From Dictyobacter aurantiacus (GTDB lineage: Bacteria; Chloroflexota; Ktedonobacteria; Ktedonobacterales; Ktedonobacteraceae): a stretch of 64,000 bases of DNA. Both the position numbers and the translations under genes were made by a program. This document shows, in pieces, positions 54,492-61,893 of this stretch (positions within the stretch are counted from its first letter, which is position 1; each line of letters starts with the position of its first letter). The DNA is taken from assembly GCF_003967515.1 (NCBI RefSeq), contig NZ_BIFQ01000002.1, positions 310,001 through 374,000 of the forward strand, given 5' to 3'. The notes below the pieces were generated by a model. That model saw only the letters and a program-made list of their open reading frames with translations, was not told the DNA's origin and did not search any database.

Positions 54492-55931
54492 TTATGGAGT
54501 TTGTACCCGCTTGCTGCCGAGGAGAAATTCACCGACAGACGTTTCTGTGAGATAATCGGAACCGGATAATTTTGTGAAAAGATCAGAATCACCTGCTCCC
54601 AGAGCACAGGGGGCCAGGTCCATAGCAGTAGCCACAAGATACATCGTCGCATAAATTACTCCGACATTCTTCAGTATCAGCGCGTACGCTATACTTTCGT
54701 ACTTCCACGAAACCCTCTGGAAACGCGCAGCAAGGGTGATTACTACTTGAGGGTGATCAAATCCACCTCTAGATGCATCCGATAAGAGTTTTTCGGTATC
54801 TTTATTTGGTCCCTGGATAAAAGATAAACCATGATTCAAGGGATCATACCAGTAGAAACCCGGGGTGAGCCCTTCACATCGATCGATCGTGAGATAAAAC
54901 TCTATTTCATAGCAACTCCCACCATTAGGATACGGTCGTTTTGTAACGTCATACATGTTTCCACCATGAGAGACCTCTTTGATACGGGCAACCCGATAGA
55001 AAAATTCACCCAGTTGAGCAACCGTCATGGGACGCTCACCATGATCGCGTATTGAGGTGCGAGCCTCCATTACAGCGGTCAAGCCTGGATCGACTTCAGC
55101 GAGTCGATCCATATCGGGTCTGGGCAATGGTGTTGTCACAGGCCACGACATTGGCTTCACCGCTGGTTGAGGAGGAATACGATGGAGAAAACGGTAAGTC
55201 CCTCCAAGCATATTATTGTGTCTCCCCATCCGACTACGACTATGAAACAGGAGGTCATGAAAGTCCCACTGCATGTAACGTTCATCGTCATCTTCACCCA
55301 GTCGCCCCTCACGCGTCGTTGGAAACACGAAATTGCCCATCACTAATAAAGTGAGCACACTAATAACATTATCGACATCTTCTCCAGGGAGCGTTTGGGC
55401 CAGTTCGACCGGGGTAACCGCTGTCCCCAGTTGATACAAAACACTTGCAGCAACTGAACAATCCAGACGCAGACGAGCATGAGAGAGAGGAGATTCCACA
55501 TACTGAAGCCCCTCCTCATCTCTCCTGACATAAGCAAAACGTGACATTCTATACGATTGATTGGCTTGAATGTCAGCCCATCTATGTTGAAAGGACGGTG
55601 AAATGGGGATCAACGTCGCTAAAGGTATCTGCTCATCCTCCCTTCCGGCATACACATAAACCATCTGACATCGTATCAGCAAGGACAAATAACGATAGAA
55701 AGTCGCCAGCATACTCTCTTCATGGGCGGTAATCAGAGCTTCGTTCATCCCTTGTACCGAACAGGCCCTTTCAGACAACATCATCAGCACATGGCGTAGA
55801 GCCGGACTAAGATGAGCGATCTTTAACTGGTTGCAAGGAGAGGTGGCAATGATTGTATCTTCGTTTTCCAGAATCTCTACATCCTCTTTGAAACGATAAG
55901 AAATATGTGAAGATTTCGTTATAGTGTCCAT
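54492..55931 (-). CDS. SagB-type azoline dehydrogenase
   Basis: 479 residues from ATG 55931, with AAAGGAG 6 nt upstream. The C-terminal 200 residues are an FMN nitroreductase-like domain of the SagB/ThcOx type: ARTSIRDHGERPMTVAQLGEF, PYPNGGSCYEIEFYLTI, LSFIQGPN, QRVSWKYESIAYALILKNVGV and CALGAGDSDLF. The N-terminal half has the helical domain common in this family. It should oxidise thiazoline and oxazoline rings made by the YcaO enzyme to thiazoles and oxazoles. It is the last gene of the four-gene minus-strand RiPP operon. Confidence 0.92.
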   Translation of the reverse strand: MDTITKSSHISYRFKEDVEILENEDTIIATSPCNQLKIAHLSPALRHVLMMLSERACSVQGMNEALITAHEESMLATFYRYLSLLIRCQMVYVYAGREDEQIPLATLIPISPSFQHRWADIQANQSYRMSRFAYVRRDEEGLQYVESPLSHARLRLDCSVAASVLYQLGTAVTPVELAQTLPGEDVDNVISVLTLLVMGNFVFPTTREGRLGEDDDERYMQWDFHDLLFHSRSRMGRHNNMLGGTYRFLHRIPPQPAVKPMSWPVTTPLPRPDMDRLAEVDPGLTAVMEARTSIRDHGERPMTVAQLGEFFYRVARIKEVSHGGNMYDVTKRPYPNGGSCYEIEFYLTIDRCEGLTPGFYWYDPLNHGLSFIQGPNKDTEKLLSDASRGGFDHPQVVITLAARFQRVSWKYESIAYALILKNVGVIYATMYLVATAMDLAPCALGAGDSDLFTKLSGSDYLTETSVGEFLLGSKRVQTP

Positions 55932-55990
55932 CGTCAACTCCTTTCAAGAGACAGGTTTCTCTGTAGCTCACTGCAAGCCATGGAACGTCA

Positions 55991-58018
55991 TCACAAAAAT
56001 GGATGCGGATATGGATTGATCTCTGCCTCTGTCAATGGATGATCCTGATATCCCAGGACAAATGGGAGCTGGTGTAAGCGCTCGAAACCTGTGATTCTGC
56101 GGTTGCGCTGTCCAAAAGTCATCGGGAGCATACCCGGCATGAGAACCTTGACAGAGCGTAATCCACAGGGCTGGTGTTCAGGAGCGGTTTGATCGATGAC
56201 GATGACATCTATGCCCTGGATGAGATAGGTGTTGATAAGCGCTTCCAGATCAGTACGTAAATCCATACATTCTGGCGGATGACGATAAAAATCACCAAAG
56301 GCATCCTGGAAGGTTTGTTGGCACTGCACATGATACAAGAAATGTAATCGCTCAAAGGCTTCTGGCAGATAGTAGGTGAGCGGGTGGTGATCAATTTCCT
56401 GAACCAGGTTGCCATCGGCAAGCATCTTGAGAGCTTGAGCACGACTCTCTTGATCCATGCTGTGTCGAAAGGTCAGGAACAGAGCAGCTTCGCACAACGC
56501 TCTCAGCAAAGCTTGCTCCGGGTGGGGATGTGAACCAGTTGTGACAAAGGCATTGGGTGTGTTTTCCCGCCCCTGCTCGTCGACACACAGTAGACAGAGG
56601 CAAGGGATAGCGTGATCCAGGCTGGCATTCAAGATATGGATGGTATAGCCAGAATGATACTCAAGGTGCTCGATCAGCAGGCGGATAGTGGGATCAGTGA
56701 CTGAGGAGGGTACAAGATGTGGCAACTTGAGTTGAGCATACCAGGTGAGCAAGAAGGCGTCACGCTCGGCTACTTCCAGCATCCCATGAAAGATCGCCTC
56801 TTCCAGACTATTTCCCAATGCGCACCCATTGGATGTCTCAGCGAGAAACAGAGGGTTTTCTTCGCTTGCGGGAACTCCATAATAGGCGCAATGCTCTGGC
56901 ACGAGGATAGGAACCTGCTTTTGGAAGGAATATCCCCACACCCAATGACACATCAGATCGTGCTGATAGGGTACCGGATGGCGACAGCCGGGATGGTGTG
57001 CATGCTGCGCGCTCCCCTCGTATGCTTGCGGGCTGTGTAGCCCCAACGTGGTGGGGTCGAGCGCTTGCTCTTGTTGCTGCATCAGTTGATGGTAACTTGC
57101 CCGCACCATCGTACGTTTGCCTCTGGGAGATAAACCGGCATAGCGTTCAACGCATTCCAGAACCGAGACAAGCTTGCTCTGCGCTGGACGCAAAGTACTT
57201 CCGCTCCCCACTGCTGTTCTCTCTGGTTCAACAGAGAGCCGAGATGAGGCAATCGGCAGCAGATTGGTAGTTTCTACGGTAAGTGCGGAGACCAGGCCGG
57301 TGCGCTGATCGACATAGGATGCGAGGAGCTGTTCAGCGTTGGCGACAGGCTGGCGGATACGGTAGGTGAACACCCCCTGTTTCGGGCTATCTTGCAGCGG
57401 CACCATCGCCAGTTCAGCTCTATCTTCGACCGGTTGCTGACAATCAGGACAGGCAGGGGAAGGAAGGAAAGCGTGCCTGCTACACTCCAGCGTCTCCAAT
57501 GAGACGAAGAGCAAGGCACCATGTGTCCGTAGACGGTCAGGTTTTTGGAGGTAGGTCGCGATCTCTTCTCCTACCAGCACCGCGAGCGTTTCCAGACTGA
57601 ACGATGAGAGCCAGGTTTGAGATACAGCGGGTGTGTGTTCCCCAGAGAGATAGCGCTGCAAAAGCTCGTAATCAGTTTGAGAGGAAGTCGCCCACAATTT
57701 ACGCAACTCGGCGCAGGTTGTACACCCCTGGGTCTGTGGATCGACACAGGGTCCAATAATGGCTTCGTCAAACTGGGTATAAACGGGGAGCAAGGCTACG
57801 TTGGCTTGCCGGCAGCGCTGATTGATCGACTGGAGATTCCTGGGAGACCAGGTATCGCTGCAAGAGACAATGATTTTACAGGTGGCCAATTGCTGGGGAG
57901 AACTTTCCTCGCTGAAAAATATAATATCCTCATACACCCTTTCGGTATACTGTTTCACCTTCTGATAGATACGTCCCTGTCCCATGAGTCCAAGCGGACG
58001 CCCTTTAAGCTTCGCCAT
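55991..58018 (-). CDS. Azoline-forming YcaO cyclodehydratase with E1-like N-terminus
   Basis: 675 residues from ATG 58018 (GTG 58030 would overlap the upstream gene). Residues 1-200 look like a shortened E1/leader-binding domain with the zinc CxxC pairs Cys99/Cys102 and Cys190/Cys193. The YcaO domain (about 230-675) has intact ATP/Mg residues: Glu288 and Glu291 in ECVERY, NGCALG (397-402), and Glu415, Glu418, Arg419 in LEVAERDAF. It ends PYPHPFL, the PxPxP tail of azoline-forming YcaOs. It should activate the amide and cyclise Cys or Ser/Thr of the precursor core. The upstream partner supplies peptide recognition. Confidence 0.93.
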   Translation of the reverse strand: MAKLKGRPLGLMGQGRIYQKVKQYTERVYEDIIFFSEESSPQQLATCKIIVSCSDTWSPRNLQSINQRCRQANVALLPVYTQFDEAIIGPCVDPQTQGCTTCAELRKLWATSSQTDYELLQRYLSGEHTPAVSQTWLSSFSLETLAVLVGEEIATYLQKPDRLRTHGALLFVSLETLECSRHAFLPSPACPDCQQPVEDRAELAMVPLQDSPKQGVFTYRIRQPVANAEQLLASYVDQRTGLVSALTVETTNLLPIASSRLSVEPERTAVGSGSTLRPAQSKLVSVLECVERYAGLSPRGKRTMVRASYHQLMQQQEQALDPTTLGLHSPQAYEGSAQHAHHPGCRHPVPYQHDLMCHWVWGYSFQKQVPILVPEHCAYYGVPASEENPLFLAETSNGCALGNSLEEAIFHGMLEVAERDAFLLTWYAQLKLPHLVPSSVTDPTIRLLIEHLEYHSGYTIHILNASLDHAIPCLCLLCVDEQGRENTPNAFVTTGSHPHPEQALLRALCEAALFLTFRHSMDQESRAQALKMLADGNLVQEIDHHPLTYYLPEAFERLHFLYHVQCQQTFQDAFGDFYRHPPECMDLRTDLEALINTYLIQGIDVIVIDQTAPEHQPCGLRSVKVLMPGMLPMTFGQRNRRITGFERLHQLPFVLGYQDHPLTEAEINPYPHPFL

Positions 58019-58022
58019 CGCC

Positions 58023-60182
58023 TTATTCACCCCTCTTCACATCTCGTTTGCCCACAAGTACACGCACGATAAAGGGTAACACCCGCGCCAGGGCCGTATC
58101 ATGGTCCAGCGGAAGAGCAAAAGCGCGGAAACCGTTCGCCCACAATTGTGCTAACAACCACTCTCGCCTGGCTGGCCACGCGTCTGGCAAGGAAGCGTGT
58201 GGCACAGAGACGTGCGTGCCGCGTAGATGCGCCGGAAAATCTGGTACGGGCTCCAGCGCGTAGTCAGGTTGCTGGAATTGGGTAGCCTGGTAGTGCTGCA
58301 CGGCTCCCATGAGTCCCATGCTCAGCGCCTGCGCGACATCACAGTGGGTACTATACGCGATAACCTGCTCCCCTGAGCACGTCGCGAAGGTAGGAACGCG
58401 CAGGGTGCCTGTAACATCATAGACGGTGATCTGCTCTCCAATCGTTTGGAGAAGACGATGGAGATAGGCCCCCTCTGGCGTCAGAGACACTTGCGCAAGA
58501 TCAACCTGAGGATACGCCCGCTGGGTATCCCGCACCTGTTCTAGCGTAAGATAGTTACACCAATCCAGCAGAGCCTGGCAGATCGCTTCCTCCCAACTCA
58601 TCCCCGCTGCACAGCCTCGGTCTTTGCGGTCAGGAGCCAAGAAAACGTATCTGGCAGACATAAGCACCGCCTGCTGTGTCCGCAAGTCCAATGCCCAGAT
58701 CCACATCTCCTCTTCTACTACAGGGAGGGAAGATATCTCAAGCAATTGATCGCTCGTAATGGTGGGGCAAGAGGACTGTTGTGGAACTGCTGCAGAGGAG
58801 AGCAAGCGGCGTCGATCTACCATAGAAGCAGCATAGCGCGCGCACGCCTTTTGCGCGGCCTGTACACAGGCGTCTTTTGCCTGCGTACTTAACGCGACGA
58901 CACTGAACGGTTCGGACGAGATCTGCCGGGGCAGGGGATTGGAACTATGGACTTGATAAACCGCCAGCGGAGCCTGGGCAAAATCACTATACTCAAACGC
59001 GGTAAAAATGCCGAGTCTCTTGTCAACGCATCCGCCAATATTTTCCAGCAATGCCTCCGGGTCGGTTGGTTCCCGGTTCTGCAGGCTTTGCATCTGCTGC
59101 AGGAACTGTGATACGCCTGGAACGGCTGGTTGCTGACAGGCCAGACAGTGAGGATGTGGCAGAAACGTGTGGCTCTCTCCCTCAAATGTTGCCAGATCAA
59201 ACGTGCTTAACCGGGCAGCGATCTCGGGGGAGCCGCTCTGCGTCACAGATTGAAACAGGGTAAAGATCAGCCGATTGGCAAGCATGGTAGATCCCGCTGC
59301 GGTGAGCAAGTGATGAGGCACGGCCAGCGGCTGATCCTCAAATTCATAGTGTGAGGGTTGTGATGAAAAATAGCTCAGGTTGGCTTGCAGGCGTCGCCAG
59401 GCACACTCCCAACAGTTCTGGGCCTCTGGACTCACCAGCGGACCGAGCCAGGCACGATCATCGACGACCACCGCCTGCATGAACGTTTTCCTTTGCTCAA
59501 GGCACAACCGGTTTAGCAGGAGCGCACGCGCCAACATCGGTCGCTCAGAGACATGCAAGAGGGCATCATAAGCCTGGATCGTATCGCGCACTGCGGACTC
59601 CTCGTTCCAGGAGGGAGTAGCAAGAAAACGCACCGTTTGCTCAGGTGCGTTCTCGGCGGAGAAATCAAGCATCATCTGGCGAGCATCCGCCCCAACCGCA
59701 CCCTCTGGCGTAATCAATACGTCGATCTTTTTTACGCCACATTGGATGCTCGCCTTTATCAGCGCGATGCAACTGGCGCCAGAACCGATAAGGAGCAATG
59801 GCTGCCGGCAAAAACGTTCAAAGCGCGAGGCTGCTGACGGTTTTCGAGCAGCGAGAAAAGCAATGTCGAGGGCAACGCTTTCCAGCTTTGAGGAACGAAG
59901 CGTATGTGGTTGATCCTGGCTTGTATCTGTCAGAAAATCATGGGCCAGTAATTTCTCAAGCAAATTCGTAATCATGCGCTTTTTAGCTGTGTCCAGACCG
60001 TCAGTTAGCTCTTCAATAGAAACACTTCCGTCGAGCATGGGAACGAGGCGTTCAAGCAGAGCAAAGAGGCTTTTGCCCTTGAGGAAAAGGCGGCTGCTAT
60101 TTCCGCGTAGATAGACACCATCGGGCATCGGAATAAAATATGTATCGGCTCTCCATTTTGGGTGCATATTTTGCACGAGCAT
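58023..60182 (-). CDS. RRE/E1-like TOMM maturation protein with degenerate YcaO half
   Basis: 719 residues from ATG 60182, with AGGAGAGAG upstream. Residues about 10-85 look like a PqqD-like RiPP recognition element (FIPMPDGVYLRGNSS, LLEKLLAHDFL). A Rossmann E1/ThiF-like fold follows (LLLIGSGASCIALI, 129-142), and a zinc tetrad Cys257, Cys260, Cys346, Cys349. The C-terminal 300 residues align with YcaO, but the ATP ligands are lost (QKACARY in place of ECVERY, LDWCNY in place of LEVAERDA). It resembles the 'putative thiazole-containing bacteriocin maturation protein' family. It probably binds the leader and delivers the precursor to the active YcaO, whose gene follows after 4 bp. Confidence 0.85.
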   Translation of the reverse strand: MLVQNMHPKWRADTYFIPMPDGVYLRGNSSRLFLKGKSLFALLERLVPMLDGSVSIEELTDGLDTAKKRMITNLLEKLLAHDFLTDTSQDQPHTLRSSKLESVALDIAFLAARKPSAASRFERFCRQPLLLIGSGASCIALIKASIQCGVKKIDVLITPEGAVGADARQMMLDFSAENAPEQTVRFLATPSWNEESAVRDTIQAYDALLHVSERPMLARALLLNRLCLEQRKTFMQAVVVDDRAWLGPLVSPEAQNCWECAWRRLQANLSYFSSQPSHYEFEDQPLAVPHHLLTAAGSTMLANRLIFTLFQSVTQSGSPEIAARLSTFDLATFEGESHTFLPHPHCLACQQPAVPGVSQFLQQMQSLQNREPTDPEALLENIGGCVDKRLGIFTAFEYSDFAQAPLAVYQVHSSNPLPRQISSEPFSVVALSTQAKDACVQAAQKACARYAASMVDRRRLLSSAAVPQQSSCPTITSDQLLEISSLPVVEEEMWIWALDLRTQQAVLMSARYVFLAPDRKDRGCAAGMSWEEAICQALLDWCNYLTLEQVRDTQRAYPQVDLAQVSLTPEGAYLHRLLQTIGEQITVYDVTGTLRVPTFATCSGEQVIAYSTHCDVAQALSMGLMGAVQHYQATQFQQPDYALEPVPDFPAHLRGTHVSVPHASLPDAWPARREWLLAQLWANGFRAFALPLDHDTALARVLPFIVRVLVGKRDVKRGE

Positions 60183-60258
60183 AGAAAACTCTCTCCTGGA
60201 GAAAAACATTCCAGATAAACAGAGCTTCAATTCTGAATGCGAGGATGTATAGCAAAGG

Positions 60259-60303
60259 AAAAAAGGGAGAGCCGATCTAGCCGGCACACAAACAATCGGC
60301 TCT
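60259..60303 (-). terminator. Terminator/attenuator between precursor and modification genes
   Basis: On the minus strand AGAGCCGAT pairs with ATCGGCTCT across a loop, followed by CCCTTTTTTCC. It lies in the 207-bp gap after the precursor stop. Partial read-through would give more precursor than enzyme. Confidence 0.7.
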
Positions 60304-60389
60304 GGCCCTCTCTGTCCCAGTAACCGCCGCATGAGCAGTTACCAGGCAAACAGCTGCATTAGTAAATAGCAACCACGACAGAAGCTATG

Positions 60390-60596
60390 TCAAACGCATA
60401 AATGGCCATAACCATAACCATAGTTGCAGAAACCAACATTGTTGCAGAACCACCCCCCATAACCATAACCCCAGGAACCACCACCGCAGTTACTAGCGCT
60501 GGTGCCACCCTGAATGAGTTCAACCTCTTCCAGGCTTTCATCGGTCAGGTCAACAAAATCAACAAATTGCTCGGAGAGCTTCTTTTCGGGTTTCAT
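60390..60596 (-). CDS. RiPP precursor peptide, Gly/Tyr/Cys-rich core with Gly-Gly leader
   Basis: 68 residues. The leader (1-31) is acidic and helical (SEQFVDFVDLTDESLEEVEL) and ends IQGG, a double-glycine cleavage site. The 37-residue core starts TSASNCGGGSWGYGYGG and ends GYGYGHLCV. It has Cys at core positions 6, 20, 26 and 36, Ser at 2, 4 and 10, and Thr at 1, all possible azole sites, plus repeated GY dipeptides and two Trp. GGAAAGGAAAG lies about 8 nt before ATG 60596. It is the first gene of the operon with the RRE/E1, YcaO and SagB genes. No named family was recognised. The role of the product (antibiotic, metallophore or signal) is unknown. Confidence 0.88.
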   Translation of the reverse strand: MKPEKKLSEQFVDFVDLTDESLEEVELIQGGTSASNCGGGSWGYGYGGWFCNNVGFCNYGYGYGHLCV

Positions 60597-60697
60597 AATA
60601 CGCTTTCCTTTCCGTGCAAAGCACGTGACGCATTAATTCCGCTTGTTGAAGTTTCCTTGCGTTTGTTTTTGCGGCTATCCATCTATCTTCCGCCCAT

Positions 60698-60731
60698 AAT
60701 AAGAGCATTATGCTCTTATTGTCTTATTATA
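60698..60731 (-). promoter_or_regulatory. Precursor promoter with palindromic operator
   Basis: A minus-strand TATAAT (60731-60726) is followed at the expected transcription start by a perfect palindrome AATAAGAGCA-TTA-TGCTCTTATT (60698-60720). No good -35 is visible. The leader to the ATG is about 120 nt. Confidence 0.55.
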
Positions 60732-60800
60732 CATATGCGCAATATTTAATCATTTTAAATATTTTTTTATCTAAGGGAAGGGTCATACCCATCCCCTTCT

Positions 60801-61178
60801 CTACACATGGTGACATGAAGCAACGCAACTAGCCACACGTGTGGTATCCCGTTGTCGTAAGCACTCCCAGTCACCGGAAGCGACAGGTGGAATGCTTCTG
60901 GTGACCGGGAGTGGGTTCTCCATGATGATGATCCCGTTACGCATAACCCCTACGCACTCTGGGCCACGCCCAACTGCAATGGGCGGACCGAGCACCGCAT
61001 TGGTATTGCTAGTGCCATCGATTACAGAAACCGTGTGGTCACCAGGTGTTTGCCACATAGATTCTGAATGTATATCAGACAGGTAACAGTTTTGAGAAAG
61101 AAGGAACACCCCCCAATCCCTGACGCCTGCCAGAAAGAGAGCAGTAGAGAAGTGCACCTTTACAACATAATTTCTCAT
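60801..61178 (-). pseudogene. Remnant with one YVTN/beta-propeller repeat
   Basis: 125 codons, ATG without a ribosome site. The middle (GDHTVSVIDGTSNTNAVLG, then VGRGPECVGV) matches a single blade of a YVTN/NHL-type beta-propeller, which normally has five or more. The ends look unrelated, and the C-terminus is Cys-containing (RVASCVASCHHV). Best read as a decayed fragment. It could instead be a small expressed peptide of the RiPP locus. Confidence 0.4.
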
Positions 61179-61481
61179 AAAGCATTTATAATACCTTTAT
61201 TATAGAATAAATAACTTTATATTTGGAATATTATGCGAAATATGTTATGCTTATTATACTTCAACTGGCCTACACACTGAAATATGGCGGCATCGTAGTG
61301 AACTCATCTTAAGCGCTGGTCACCGGTAGTGAAAGAGAACGGTAAACTTGTGCCACCTTACCCCTCAGGCATTTCTTGGTCAGGAACCCTACAGATTTCC
61401 AATAAGTTCCGAATAGCACATTTCACTATTGTGCAGGTGATGTAACCTGAAATATCTCGATTAGCATAGGAGGTTATCATT
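61179..61481. other. Intergenic region
   Basis: 303 bp, AT-rich to about 61260 with several TATTAT/TATACT-like boxes, then a mixed 200-bp leader. GCACA / TGTGC form a small hairpin near 61415. No gene seen. Confidence 0.35.
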
Positions 61482-61811
61482 ATGGCATTCAAAGTGCACC
61501 AGATTCAGAGTTACAACTATTCTTTTGATGCGCGAGTTGGAGGTCCGGGGAGATTACAGCTCTGGGGGCAAGGCCCGACGACAATTCCGGTAGCGAATGT
61601 CACTTTTGTCGAGGACACTTCTCCCGTTCCTGAGCCGATCCTCTCCTCCGACCTCAATAGTGCTACCGTATCCTTTAAGCAGGGGGCACTGCCCGGCCTG
61701 ATTGATATGCTGCGGAATGCACATCAGGTACGGGTAACGATCAATGATCAGTCACCTGGATTTGTCTTTATTCACACGGAGCAGGAGTCGGCTGGCAAAG
61801 AAAACAGCTGA
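61482..61811 (+). CDS. Small hypothetical protein
   Basis: 109 residues preceded by AGGAGG at 8 nt. Not recognised. Predicted mostly beta with one helix (AFKVHQIQSYNYSFDARV, then LPGLIDMLRNAHQVRVTIND and FVFIHTE). No signal peptide, membrane helix or cysteine. It is convergent with the large membrane protein and lies between it and the RiPP genes. Its strong ribosome site and conserved-looking composition argue for a real product. Confidence 0.65.
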   Translation: MAFKVHQIQSYNYSFDARVGGPGRLQLWGQGPTTIPVANVTFVEDTSPVPEPILSSDLNSATVSFKQGALPGLIDMLRNAHQVRVTINDQSPGFVFIHTEQESAGKENS

Positions 61812-61893
61812 CAGGGGAAACCATTCCACTCCAGAATGCTCTATCAAGGCGCATCTGTGCTCGTTGCAGGGACGCAACCTGTAAATCCCACAT

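Noticed and set aside
60359..60541. A 60-codon hydrophobic frame overlapping the precursor gene
   Set aside because: It is another reading frame of the precursor's GGN/TAY-rich core; Val/Met/Ala richness is an artefact, and it lacks a ribosome site.
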